Assembly: GCF_026627925.1 (NCBI RefSeq)
Contig: NZ_JAPNLE010000007.1
Coordinates: forward strand, 372,001 to 436,000
Reading direction: 5' to 3'
Length of the DNA: 64,000 nucleotides
Source: Cupriavidus sp. D39
GTDB lineage: Bacteria > Pseudomonadota > Gammaproteobacteria > Burkholderiales > Burkholderiaceae
Within the stretch, counting starts at the first letter, position 1. Each line of letters opens with the position of its first letter. Made by a program: the position numbers and the translations under genes. The notes under the pieces were generated by a model that saw only the letters and a list, made by a program, of their open reading frames with translations, was not told the origin of the DNA and ran no database searches. Of the stretch, positions 8,698-17,063 are shown in pieces.

Positions 8698-9757
8698 TCA
8701 GGCTGGCCCGGGCTTGAACTTGGTGCGCGTCACCGGCGCCCCGCGCCTAAGCGATACCAGGCGGCGCGTGGCGGTGGCTTCCGCATTGGCCCGCTCGGCG
8801 CGCCGTACTGCCATCTCCAGCTCCGCCCGCAGCTCTTCTTGTGCCGCCTGCCCTCGCTCGAGCGCCTGTTCCGCCTCCGCCAGTTGCCGACTGAGCGTGT
8901 CGCGCTCGGCCTGCAACCGAGCCCGCGCCTCGGCACCAGTCACGGCGGCGTCTTGCGCCCTCACCTGCACGGCCGCCAGTTCGGTACGCAGGTCCGCGAG
9001 CGCCTGCTCGGCCTTCTGCCGCAGCGTGCGCTCCTGGTCGATCTCGCGCAGCGCGCGGCGCTCGGTGGCGCTGGCGCGCTCCTGCGCCACCACCACCTGC
9101 TCGCGGGTGCGCTCCAGGTCCGCCGAGAACTGCGTATGCATCTCGCCCAGTTGTCGCTCCAGCGCCTCGACCTGGCGCTTGCTCTCGTCATGACGCGCCT
9201 GCGCGGCCGCGTGGGCCTGGCGCTCGGCGTCCAGTTCCCCTCGTAGCGCCGCGCGCGCGCTGGACGGCGTCGAGCTCGGCCTGCACAGCAGCCGTCTCCT
9301 GCTCGGCCACCACCACCGCAGCCCGCGCCTGGTCACGCTGCGCTTCCGCCTCGCTCGCCTGTAGCCGCGCCTCCGCCCGCAAGGCGGCCAGCTCGCCGCT
9401 AGCGGCCTCGTTGGAGGCCTGCCAAATCGACTGCACGGCGTCGGCCGCGATCGCCTTGAGCGCATCCGGCAGCCCGGGCTGGTCAATGGTCACGCGCATC
9501 TTGCCGCGCAAATCCTGCCAGAACTGCGCCAGCACCTCGGTCGGCGTGCCCATGCTGCCCTTGCGCACCAGGCCGTAGAGCTTGTTGGCGGTGGGCGTGA
9601 TGCCATACCGGAAGAACAGCAAGGCGCAGACCTCGCGGTAGAGCGCGCGAGTCTCGGGGAACTGCGCGCGCAGGGTGGCCACGTCGGCGGCGAGCTGGGC
9701 CTCTGGGGCGGCGTCGCTAGGCGTGGGCGGCGGGTGATCGAGCGGGCTGGCGGTCAT
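8698..9757 (-). pseudogene. kfrA: KfrA-like DNA-binding coiled-coil protein, frameshifted in a CG repeat
   Basis: The N-terminal part (from MTASPLDHPPPTPSDAAP, with FFRYGITPTANKLYGLVRKG) is the KfrA-type DNA-binding domain of IncP-like plasmids. The rest is a long charged coiled coil ending RTKFKPGPA. KfrA proteins repress their own promoter and help plasmid stability. The frame breaks in a CGCGCGCG stretch at about 9250-9260: the N-terminal frame ends at 9188, while the coiled-coil frame resumes at AALRGELDAERQAH. Two extra bases (one CG unit) would repair it to about 353 residues. This may be slippage, a sequencing error or true loss. Confidence 0.75.
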
Positions 9758-9798
9758 GTTCGTAGCGCGCCGCGCGCTGGCAACGCAGAATGTTTTTA

Positions 9799-9813
9799 CT
9801 AGCAGTCACTAGG
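9799..9813 (+). promoter_or_regulatory. Operator-like palindrome O1 (probable TetR site)
   Basis: CTAGCAGTCACTAGG. It lies just upstream of the -35 element of the promoter at 9820-9848. It is the exact reverse complement of 15388-15402, which overlaps the start codon of the TetR gene. Confidence 0.7.
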
Positions 9814-9819
9814 TTTTGC

Positions 9820-9848
9820 TTGCAATCAATTTTGCGTTACCCTATTAT
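9820..9848 (+). promoter_or_regulatory. Sigma70-type promoter for the GST/oxidoreductase operon
   Basis: -35 TTGCAA at 9820-9825, a 17-base spacer, and -10 TATTAT at 9843-9848. Operator-like palindromes sit directly before and after it, a layout typical of repressor control. The first gene starts at 9953. Confidence 0.6.
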
Positions 9849-9864
9849 CCTAGTGCTCACTAGG
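9849..9864 (+). promoter_or_regulatory. Operator-like palindrome O2 (probable TetR site)
   Basis: CCTAGTGCTCACTAGG, 7-base arms around CT, directly after the -10 box and so over the expected transcription start. It shares the CTAG-N6-CTAG core with the sites at 9799, 15341 and 15388. Confidence 0.7.
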
Positions 9865-9952
9865 AAATACAGCGAGGAAAGAACAGTTTTCCCACACTTG
9901 GCCGCAAATGAGTAGGTCAGCTAACAATTAACGATCACGAGGAAGTTAGAAA

Positions 9953-10759
9953 ATGATCAAAATTCCTGTTTACTCGAATCCTTACGATGCTGTCGACCGC
10001 GACGCACTGTCTAGACTGAAGCTGCACTACTTTGGAGTTGCAGACCCGGTGGCCGCGCGGTTGGTACCGACGTTATCACCCTTCTCGGCCAAGCTCGCCG
10101 CCTATCTTCGATTCCAGAAGATCCCCTATGAAAGCGTCTACGAAATGGGCGTGGACAATGCACCTCGCCGCAAGGTCCCGTTCATTTCTGTGGACGGCGT
10201 AAAGATGTCCGACTCGGATCTGATAATCGGGTTTCTGAAAACGATTACCCCCGATCCGGATGCCGCGCTGAGCGCGTCGCAGCGCGCCATCGGCCATCTG
10301 GTCCAACGCGCTCTTGAAGATCACTTGTACTGGGTGGTGTTGTATTACGAGTTCTACGACGATGCCGGACGCGAGGCATTCTTCAAGGCCGGTTTTGGTG
10401 GCTTTTTGCCCGCGTTCCAGCCTCTGGTCGATGATTTCGCAGACCGAATGTACAAACAAGGCATCGGTCGTTATCTGCCAGATGAGGTGATTGAAAAGGC
10501 AAAGAAGGATCTCGCGGCAGTGGCGGAGGTTCTTGGCGACGAGCGCTATCTCCTCGGCACCGATAAACCGACGTCGTTCGATGCCGCCGTATTCGGAATG
10601 ACTGTCATCATGTTCCAGATTCGCGACATGCATCCGGAAATCACTGATTACTTCCGAAGCCTCCCGAAGCTTCGTGCCTATATCGAAAACCTGCTGCGCG
10701 AGTTCTTCCCAGAATTGGAATCGGCCGCCAAAGCTCATGAAGTGGAGTCAGCAACGTGA
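9953..10759 (+). CDS. Glutathione S-transferase-like protein (FAX/metaxin-type)
   Basis: A 268-residue cytosolic protein. An N-terminal thioredoxin-like region (LSPFSAKLAAYLRFQKIPYE, then RRKVPFISVDGVKMSDSDLI) carries the cis-Pro strand and SD/DS motif that contact glutathione. A helical C-terminal GST domain follows (LLGTDKPTSFDAAVFGMT). This pattern resembles the failed-axon-connections group, which is longer than classic GSTs. The ATG has a GGAAG site upstream. The stop overlaps the GTG of the next gene, so the genes are translationally coupled. Two palindromes flank the promoter upstream. The substrate is unknown; conjugation of an aromatic or quinone intermediate is inference. Confidence 0.75.
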   Translation: MIKIPVYSNPYDAVDRDALSRLKLHYFGVADPVAARLVPTLSPFSAKLAAYLRFQKIPYESVYEMGVDNAPRRKVPFISVDGVKMSDSDLIIGFLKTITPDPDAALSASQRAIGHLVQRALEDHLYWVVLYYEFYDDAGREAFFKAGFGGFLPAFQPLVDDFADRMYKQGIGRYLPDEVIEKAKKDLAAVAEVLGDERYLLGTDKPTSFDAAVFGMTVIMFQIRDMHPEITDYFRSLPKLRAYIENLLREFFPELESAAKAHEVESAT

Positions 10760-11874
10760 GCGCCAACAACACGAAAAAGATCCGCCTCGGCCTGATTGGT
10801 GTAGGGAATTGGGCTAACAACGGGCACTTTCCGGTCCTAGCCCTGTTTCCACAGTACGAACTGAGCGCCATCTACAGTCAGCGCGCTGACGCGGCGCAGG
10901 AAGCAGCGCAGAAGCACGGCATCAAACACGTAGTCAAGACACTTGATGGCCTTGTCCGTCATCCCGAGGTCGATCTGGTGCTGGTCCTGACCACCGGTCC
11001 GCAGCACGAGGAAGGGATCAGAGCCGCTATCGCCGCGGGCAAGGACGTCTATTGCGAATGGCCGCTAACTCCCGATGTCAAAACCTCCGCAGAACTGGTC
11101 GCTCTTGCACACGTAGCGGGGGTGCGAACCATCCTCGGTGTGCAACGTCGTTTCGCCCCGGCCTTTCGCTACCTGCGCGATTTAGTTGCCGCCGGGTACG
11201 TCGGGAAGCTTCGTTCCGTACGCTTGCATGTCAGCGTAAACTCGTTCGGCCAGCGCCGCCCTAGCGGGCTGCGTTGGAGTGTGTTTCCGGAAAACTTCAT
11301 GGGCGTCACCTCGATCTTCGGCGCGCACCTGATGGACCCACTCTTCTCAGTCGTCGGTCGGCCAAAAGAATTCTCCGCACTGATGCTGAATCAGATTCCA
11401 GAAGTAATCATTGCGGAAACCGGTGAACAACTGAGAACGGACGTGCCCGATCAACTGTTGATGAGTGGAACCTTGCAAGGCGGTGCCGTGTTCAGCGTAC
11501 ACATCGAAGGCGGCAAGCATAATGGCTCAGGGGTGCGGCTCGACATCACTGGTGATAAGGGCGACCTGCAGCTGACCAATACGTCTGCCTTCGGGGGACC
11601 CGATGAGCACTATCAGATCTTGGGCGCCTCAGGTGAAAACGTTCCACTGAGCGCCCTTCCTATCCCTGCGCCTTACAAAGTCGTCCCCGATTCGACAGGC
11701 CTGCCGACTGGCGTCCTAGAGCTTGGCGATCTCTACGCCCTTCACGCGGCCGACGTCGAAAACGATACGCGTACGTTGCCATCGTTCGACGATGCACTCT
11801 GGATGCAACAACTACTGGAACTTGCTGTTGAGTCGTCCACAACAGGCCGTCGAGTAGCCGCCCCCATCTTATAG
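10756..11874 (+). CDS. Gfo/Idh/MocA-family NAD(P)-dependent oxidoreductase
   Basis: A 372-residue protein with an N-terminal Rossmann fold (KIRLGLIGVGNWANNGHFPV) and the CEWPLT signature in place of the usual EKP, typical of the Gal80-like subgroup. An alpha/beta C-terminal domain follows. The family oxidises or reduces sugars and other polyols, and some act on dihydrodiols. It starts with GTG at 10756 and overlaps the previous stop by 4 bases (GTGA), so it belongs to the same operon. The natural substrate cannot be read from the sequence. Confidence 0.8.
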   Translation: MSANNTKKIRLGLIGVGNWANNGHFPVLALFPQYELSAIYSQRADAAQEAAQKHGIKHVVKTLDGLVRHPEVDLVLVLTTGPQHEEGIRAAIAAGKDVYCEWPLTPDVKTSAELVALAHVAGVRTILGVQRRFAPAFRYLRDLVAAGYVGKLRSVRLHVSVNSFGQRRPSGLRWSVFPENFMGVTSIFGAHLMDPLFSVVGRPKEFSALMLNQIPEVIIAETGEQLRTDVPDQLLMSGTLQGGAVFSVHIEGGKHNGSGVRLDITGDKGDLQLTNTSAFGGPDEHYQILGASGENVPLSALPIPAPYKVVPDSTGLPTGVLELGDLYALHAADVENDTRTLPSFDDALWMQQLLELAVESSTTGRRVAAPIL

Positions 11875-11996
11875 GGCTTACTGGCCACTGTCGAAACCCC
11901 ATCAATCCAAAAGCGGCGGTCGCGCTCCATGAGCGCGCCGAGAGTTCGTCACGCCAGTTGGCGGAGGCGCACGACCATTCAGAAGAGAAGCCCGTC

Positions 11997-12980
11997 ATGC
12001 CCATTCAAGCTACAGCTGTTCGTATCCATCAATATGGCGCCCCCGAAGTGCTGCAATTCGAAGACATTTCCGTAGCCGATCCCGTCGGCAATGAAGTTCG
12101 AATCCGCAATAAAGTCATCGGTCTGAATTTCGTTGACGTTTACTACCGCCGCGGCTCGATGCCAGTTCCAGAATTCCCCGCTATCCTCGGCAATGAGGGC
12201 GCCGGCGTGATCGAGGCTGTTGGTCCCAATGTCACCTCAGTTAAAGTCGGTGACCGTGTGGTCTACGGGCACCCTTCTTACGGCGCTTACGCGAGCGTAC
12301 GAATCTGCGATGCAGACCACGTGGTTGTTATCCCGGACGGCATATCCGACGAGCAAGCCGCGTCGAGTTTCCTCAAAGGATTGACATCGCGCTACCTCGT
12401 AAAGGAGATCGTCGCACTGACGCCAGGCGACACGGTGCTCTATCACGCCGCCGCAGGCGGTGTGGGCCTGATGTTCGCGCAGTGGGCGAAGTCGATTGGA
12501 GTGCGTCTCATCGGGACCGTGTCGGACTCAAAGAAGGCAGAAGCGGCGAAGGCGGCCGGCTTCGATGAGATCATCAACTACCGCACTGAGGATTTCCTGG
12601 CCCGTACCTTAGCGCTTACGAATGGCGAAGGCGTGAAGGCAGTCTTCGACTCGGTCGGCAAGGATACGCTTGAAGGTTCCTTGGCCACATTGAAGAACCG
12701 AGGAACGCTCGCGCAGTTCGGCATTGCGTCCGGAGAGTCACGCCCTATTCACTTGTTGGAGCTCGCGCCCCGGTCCCTGATGGTTACCTGGCCCAGTCTG
12801 CCCTCCTTCATTGGCGCGCGCGCTGAATTGTTGGCCGCAGCCAAGGATTTGTTCAACGCTATACAGACTGGAGTTCTCGACGTTACCCCGACTCGTGTCT
12901 ATTCCTTCGAAGAAGTAATCACAGCACACCATGACCTCGAGTCGCGTCGCACAGTCGGCTCTGCAGTACTGCGCGTCTAG
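11997..12980 (+). CDS. NADPH:quinone oxidoreductase (zeta-crystallin family)
   Basis: A 327-residue medium-chain dehydrogenase-like protein starting MPIQATAVRIHQYGAPEVLQ. It shows GNEGAGVIEAVGPNV, the cofactor motif YHAAAGGVGLMFAQWAKSIG, and an ending HDLESRRTVGSAVL typical of quinone reductases. It lacks structural zinc cysteines, as expected of zeta-crystallins. The ATG at 11997 with AGAAGAG upstream is preferred to the in-frame ATG at 11958. It follows the oxidoreductase gene by 122 bases and probably shares its transcript. A C-terminal remnant of a second such gene lies at 15180-15226. Confidence 0.85.
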   Translation: MPIQATAVRIHQYGAPEVLQFEDISVADPVGNEVRIRNKVIGLNFVDVYYRRGSMPVPEFPAILGNEGAGVIEAVGPNVTSVKVGDRVVYGHPSYGAYASVRICDADHVVVIPDGISDEQAASSFLKGLTSRYLVKEIVALTPGDTVLYHAAAGGVGLMFAQWAKSIGVRLIGTVSDSKKAEAAKAAGFDEIINYRTEDFLARTLALTNGEGVKAVFDSVGKDTLEGSLATLKNRGTLAQFGIASGESRPIHLLELAPRSLMVTWPSLPSFIGARAELLAAAKDLFNAIQTGVLDVTPTRVYSFEEVITAHHDLESRRTVGSAVLRV

Positions 12981-13056
12981 ATTGGACCGCCCAGTCGGAA
13001 TCTGGGCCTTGCCCACCGTAGATAAGGTGGGCGTGAACATAGTGGGAGAAATCAAC

Positions 13057-13242
13057 ATGTCACGTGGCAATGACTACGCCGGGTTGCAAGTCTTTCATCA
13101 CAAGGTTAGTTTCACTGTTGAAATGCATCCGATCGATGACAAGCGCGCTCGAGCTGCTGCAGAGCGACAAAGCATGGACTTCAGGGAATTTTTTACGCTC
13201 GCCATACACCGCGCAGTACTCAAGGCCGAAGAAGATCTTTGA
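13057..13242 (+). CDS. Small hypothetical protein (61 aa)
   Basis: From ATG at 13057, with GGGAGAAA eight bases upstream, the product reads MSRGNDYAGLQVFHHKVSFT and then a charged helix (DKRARAAAERQSMDFREFFT). I know no family for it. The good ribosome site and its place 76 bases after the quinone reductase suggest a last gene of the operon. Base composition is like its neighbours. Confidence 0.45.
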   Translation: MSRGNDYAGLQVFHHKVSFTVEMHPIDDKRARAAAERQSMDFREFFTLAIHRAVLKAEEDL

Positions 13243-13855
13243 TGTCCCGGAAGCGCGGTGGCCGATTCGCACAGTCAAAAACAGGTCGATGACCGGTTCA
13301 AGCGTATGCGTGATCGTCCTGAAACATCAGACAGATGCGCTCAAATTACGAGAGCGCTTCGGTCGCCGTAGCCCGAGCGTGACCGCCTCGACACGTCGCA
13401 GACCCGCCGCCGGCTTACGCCAAAATGCCGCATCAAGTCTGTCGCGAATGCACCATCTGAGTCAAAGATCGTTGGAGTCGACACAATCGCAACCAGGAAA
13501 GTCGATATCACGTTGAATAATTTGTCCATCGAAACCTTTCACTGCAAGATAACTGCTGCCACTTGGTTTGACTGCAATACGCATTCACGGGCCCTGATCT
13601 AAATCGCCGTCAGTTCATTCGCGTCTCTTCGCCGATACAGTTCGTTGCGATCCCGCGCATTAGTGGCTCCGACAGCACGATAGCCTGTCAGGCTAGCAGC
13701 GCTGAAAGTGTCGGACGGCTTCTTCTATGCAGAAGATCGGTCCTAGAAACAGGCCGCAAATTAGACAGCCTAGCCCAAAGTCATTCTCGCTGTTGTCATA
13801 GGATAGTCCTTCGAATGTCTCGAAGACACCTACCGATTTCGTTAGTCTTAATCGG
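13243..13855. other. Gap without a supported gene; contains a perfect palindrome
   Basis: I see no convincing coding sequence. The only notable element is TAGCCTGTCAGGCTA at 13681-13695. Short open frames on both strands lack ribosome sites and family features. Confidence 0.5.
13681..13695. promoter_or_regulatory. Perfect 15-bp palindrome TAGCCTGTCAGGCTA
   Basis: Seven-base arms around a central T, in the gap downstream of the chimeric porin ORF. It could be a protein-binding site or a weak hairpin; no T run follows, so a terminator is less likely. Confidence 0.35.
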
Positions 13856-14473
13856 TCAGAATTTATGTCGAACACCAAATCGAACGCCGAACTGTTTATC
13901 CGTAGCGGATGGTGTGAATCCGGCGATCGAAGCCACCGAGGCCTGCCCGAGTGAGTCGTGGCCCACTGCGCGCTGTGCCACCGCGAGCGCATAGAGATCG
14001 GTACTTTTCGAGATCGAGTAATCGATCCCAAGATCCACTTGCATGAATTTCGCACCACCGTCATTGCGGATGGAATTGCGGTCCGTATAGTCGAAAGCCG
14101 CGCCGAGCAGGATCGCGGGTGTCACTCGAACACGCCCTAGGAAATGCTCGGTCAATCGCTTTGCAGGGTCGATCAGCACAAAGCTCCCGGGATCGAAGCG
14201 TCGATTGATTCCGTCCTGCTCGATCACCAATGAGCCACTCGTGATCGTTTTCAGGATAAGCATCTCCGCTATCCAACGGTGGTCGCCGTCATTGACGGAG
14301 GACCAGCTCTGTTCGGCAATATCGAGATCCAGAATCGTCAATTCGCCAGCGTTCCAGAGCTCGGCCCGAGACGGTTGGACCGAACGCACATCCGTTGAGC
14401 ATCCCAGCCCGCAATGGGTTGACAATGCAAGGAGCCATTCGTCCCATCCCGACGCATTGTCAATGCGTAGCAT
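13856..14473 (-). pseudogene. Chimeric ORF: AraC-type N-terminus joined to a porin C-terminus
   Basis: Residues up to about 115 (MLRIDNASGWDEWLLALSTH, later LILKTITSGSLVIEQDGINR and FVLIDPAKRLTEHF) resemble the ligand-binding half of AraC-family regulators. From about residue 120 the sequence becomes a Gram-negative porin C-terminus (LLGAAFDYTDRNSIRNDGG, then SISKSTDLYALAVAQRAVGH), ending FGVRHKF with the terminal Phe that outer-membrane barrels need. The join lies near 14120-14145. There is no signal peptide, so it cannot be a working porin, and the AraC DNA-binding domain is gone. A deletion fused two neighbouring genes. The start at 14473 follows GGGAGA. Confidence 0.7.
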
Positions 14474-14532
14474 CGTCTGTTCTCCCATTCATGAGTCACA
14501 TCCCAAGGGGAATTGATGCCCTTCCGAGCCTG

Positions 14533-15150
14533 TCAGACCAAGGTCAGGACTTGCGAAAGCGGACGACGTGGCTTCTGCGGCCAGTTGTTTTCTGCCGCGA
14601 ACCCTACCGCGAGAAGCATGACCGGCACCTCGTCCGCAGCCAGCTCGAACTCGCGCGCAACGGCGTCGGGATCAAAGCCGATCATTGCTGATGATGAAAG
14701 GTTATACGCCTGCGCGGCCGAAATTAGCGCACCCGCACCGAATGTCGCGGTACGGATCGCCTCATCACGCTGCGTTTGAGGTTTCCCGAAGTAGAGACCC
14801 TTTGCCGCACCTTCCCACCCTGCAACCATCTCGGCTGGCATCAACCCTGCTTCAACCGATGGCGCAAGGCGCTCGGCCATGACACTATGTTCCGCGAGTT
14901 GCCCACAAACAATGAACGTCACGGCAGCGTCGCTCACCTTCGCCTGGTCGTATGCGAGCTTTCGCAGTCGAATTTTCTCAGCTACCGTACGGACGGCGAT
15001 GAAGCGCCAGTTTTGCAGATTGAAGGCGGTGGGAGCCAATGTTGCCAGGGAAATTAGTTCGCCGATCCGTTCGTCAGTGATGCCACGCGAGGCGTCAAAG
15101 ATGTTTGTGGAGCTGCGCTGCTTGATTGCTTCAATGATTGCATTGTTCAT
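14533..15150 (-). CDS. Nitroreductase-family FMN oxidoreductase
   Basis: A 205-residue protein starting MNNAIIEAIKQRSS. It has the FMN-binding RSST and LATLAPTAFNLQNWRFIAV stretches, and ends in PRRPLSQV, similar to RutE/HadB-type nitroreductases. Such enzymes reduce nitro groups or quinones with NAD(P)H. The ATG at 15148-15150 has GAGG upstream. It diverges from the TetR gene across a 240-base region that carries two operator-like sites and a quinone reductase remnant. It may act on the nitroaromatic metabolised by the nba genes or serve detoxification; this is inference. Confidence 0.8.
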   Translation of the reverse strand: MNNAIIEAIKQRSSTNIFDASRGITDERIGELISLATLAPTAFNLQNWRFIAVRTVAEKIRLRKLAYDQAKVSDAAVTFIVCGQLAEHSVMAERLAPSVEAGLMPAEMVAGWEGAAKGLYFGKPQTQRDEAIRTATFGAGALISAAQAYNLSSSAMIGFDPDAVAREFELAADEVPVMLLAVGFAAENNWPQKPRRPLSQVLTLV

Positions 15151-15179
15151 TTTCAATTACCTCAACGGAAAGTGACGGT

Positions 15180-15226
15180 CTAGATTTTGAGTACGACAGA
15201 GCCCACCGTGCGGCGGGTTTCGAGAT
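15180..15226 (-). pseudogene. C-terminal remnant of a second quinone oxidoreductase
   Basis: The minus strand reads DLETRRTVGSVVLKI and stop. It is clearly homologous to the last residues of the intact gene at 11997-12980 (DLESRRTVGSAVLRV). The sequence upstream has an in-frame stop and no similarity. A whole gene once preceded the nitroreductase on this strand and was deleted. Confidence 0.6.
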
Positions 15227-15340
15227 CGCGATTTCACTTTGCAGTCCTCTGTTATAAAGCATTTCTGCAACCATTTTTATCGTGTGCAGACACTTTCGCA
15301 GCGGCAACCCGCTACCTCTATCAAACGCTTTACTATTTAG

Positions 15341-15354
15341 CTAACGAATGCTAG
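15341..15354 (+). promoter_or_regulatory. Operator-like half-matched palindrome O3
   Basis: CTAACGAATGCTAG, one mismatch from the CTAG-N6-CTAG core shared by 9799, 9849 and 15388. It is about 40 bases upstream of the TetR start, within the likely promoter. Confidence 0.45.
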
Positions 15355-15387
15355 CATATTAAAAACGGTCAACGAAAGCAAGGAAAA

Positions 15388-15402
15388 CCTAGTGACTGCT
15401 AG
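15388..15402 (+). promoter_or_regulatory. Operator-like palindrome O4 overlapping the TetR start codon
   Basis: CCTAGTGACTGCTAG, the exact reverse complement of 9799-9813. The GTG start of the TetR gene (15392-15394) lies inside it, which suits autorepression. Confidence 0.65.
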
Positions 15403-16036
15403 CGAAAAGTCTGAAGCACCCGTTCGCGGCCGCGGGCGGCCCCGCCTTTTTGACCGGGCCGAAGCACTCTCCCGTGCGTTGCCACTCTTCTGGGAGCAGG
15501 GCTACGAAGGCACATCAATGGCTCAATTAACCGCCGCGTTGGGCATCAATGCACCGGCGCTCTATTCGGCATTTGGATCAAAAGAAGCGCTGTTCCGTGA
15601 GGTTGTCGGGCTCTACTTTAGCGACGGAGTCGGTTTCAACCCAACAATCTACTTCGACGAACCCACAGCCTACGATGTTGTCGAACGCATCCTGTACGAA
15701 GCTGCGGCAGCCTACACCGCAACGACGCATCCCCGAGGTTGCATGGTCGCGACTGGAATGCTCGGATGTGCACCGGAGCATCGGTCGATTGCGAGCGAGA
15801 TTGCAGAGTTTCGACGCGCAACCAAAAAAGCACTCGAGATCCGGTTTCGCGAGGCCCGTCTCTCTGGTGACTTGTTGGCGGACACCGATGTTGCGTCGCT
15901 GGCAGGTTTTTGCATGGCGGTACTCCAAGGCTTATCGGTACAAGCAAGAGATGGCGCGGACTACGAGTCGTTAAAGCACGTGGCGGCGGCAGCATTGCAC
16001 ACAATTCGAGCTGCCTCCACATCCATTGCGTCCTGA
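15392..16036 (+). CDS. TetR-family transcriptional repressor
   Basis: A 214-residue regulator. The N-terminal helix-turn-helix follows RGRGRPRLFDRAEALSRALP and reads MAQLTAALGINAPALYSAFG then SKEALFREVV, a standard TetR motif. The C-terminal ligand domain includes HPRGCMVATGMLG, seen in the subgroup that often controls oxidoreductase genes. Start is GTG at 15392 with AAGGAAAA upstream. A palindrome overlapping the start is shared exactly with the promoter of the 9953 operon, so this protein probably represses both. The inducer is unknown; an electrophile or nitroaromatic is plausible. Confidence 0.85.
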   Translation: MTASEKSEAPVRGRGRPRLFDRAEALSRALPLFWEQGYEGTSMAQLTAALGINAPALYSAFGSKEALFREVVGLYFSDGVGFNPTIYFDEPTAYDVVERILYEAAAAYTATTHPRGCMVATGMLGCAPEHRSIASEIAEFRRATKKALEIRFREARLSGDLLADTDVASLAGFCMAVLQGLSVQARDGADYESLKHVAAAALHTIRAASTSIAS

Positions 16037-16303
16037 GGCACAACCGGCAAAAAAATAAAAAACGTTGCCGATTTTAGTCTCGATCAGCACAGCGACGACA
16101 TCGCTCATGGCGGATGGTTTGTTGCGAGCCGAGCCCAGCTATTTCGGTAGCGCTCAACGTATCGCTCGGACGGATAATTAGGATCGTCAGACGCGCCTGG
16201 CGAATCGCGTCCTCTACATGCTGCACGGCCGCATCGATGACAGTGTTCTCGCAATCGGTTGTACGGTCGGGTTCGCGCCGCCGTCCGAAGATACCAGTGG
16301 TTA
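16037..16303. other. Gap with a possible decayed reading frame
   Basis: The minus strand encodes TTDCENTVIDAAVQHVEDAI followed by RQARLTILIIRPSDTLSATE before a stop near 16074. This looks protein-like but has no clear start and no family I know. It may be a remnant. Confidence 0.25.
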
Positions 16304-16984
16304 CTACTGACCGATTACGCGACGCGCGCGGCGTGCGAACGACCGTTGTTTGAAGGCAAACCGACGTTCGAGTGTCCTGCTCCGTGCGGGGTCGCGCTCG
16401 CCCACCGTGAACGGCCCAGCGCGGCGGAAGCAAAGCACCCCGTTGGGAAAGCGCCCGATCTCTTCGGAGGGTTCATTGGTTAGGCCGTCCAGATATTGGC
16501 CGAGCTGGGAGCGCTGCATCCCGATGCCGCCGCTGGTTTCCATGATCGTCGGCGCAGCACTAACCGTACGCGCCCACCGCTCCACGGCTGCGCGCATCAC
16601 CCGACGGTAGTGCATGCCGCCGGCGAGAAAGACCAGGCCGACCTGGTCGGGCCACGCCGCACCGGCCATCGCCGTCGACAGGTCCGAGAGCATGGTCTCC
16701 GCCCGATCCGCGGTCATACGGGCATCGTAGGGGGCAATCTCCGCGTCCGGCTGGATAAAGCCATGCTGCGCCGAGAGGATGATGACCTGGGGCTGCGCAT
16801 CGGCACGCACGTGGGCGCGGAACGTTTCATACATGACGCCGCGGTACAGATCCATGGCCGGAGCGGGGCGGTCGAGCTTCGTGGCCGAGCAGGCCATCAG
16901 CACCAACGGGCGAGCCGGCGATCGTGCGACGGATGCGCGAGCGATGTCATCAAAGAGGCTGAGTTGCGTGGGGTGGGCCTGCAT
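16304..16984 (-). CDS. DUF6884-type protein
   Basis: About 226 residues starting MQAHPTQLSLFDD. The core LVLMACSATKLDRPAPAMDL, LYRGVMYETFRAHV and IILSAQHGFIQPDAEIAPYD is characteristic of DUF6884-like proteins: a cysteine near the N-terminus, then an SAxHG loop, vaguely like the YaaA/DUF328 fold. Its function is not established. Such genes are frequent on plasmids and islands. The frame also stays open to an ATG at 17017, so the start is uncertain. The basic tail after FRRAGPF may be read-through past the natural domain end. Confidence 0.6.
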   Translation of the reverse strand: MQAHPTQLSLFDDIARASVARSPARPLVLMACSATKLDRPAPAMDLYRGVMYETFRAHVRADAQPQVIILSAQHGFIQPDAEIAPYDARMTADRAETMLSDLSTAMAGAAWPDQVGLVFLAGGMHYRRVMRAAVERWARTVSAAPTIMETSGGIGMQRSQLGQYLDGLTNEPSEEIGRFPNGVLCFRRAGPFTVGERDPARSRTLERRFAFKQRSFARRARRVIGQ

Positions 16985-17063
16985 CGGAAGCACCTGGGTG
17001 ATGGGATATACATCCAATCTACAGGGGCAGGCTCGAAGTCAAGGCCGGACAGCCGGGGGGCCG

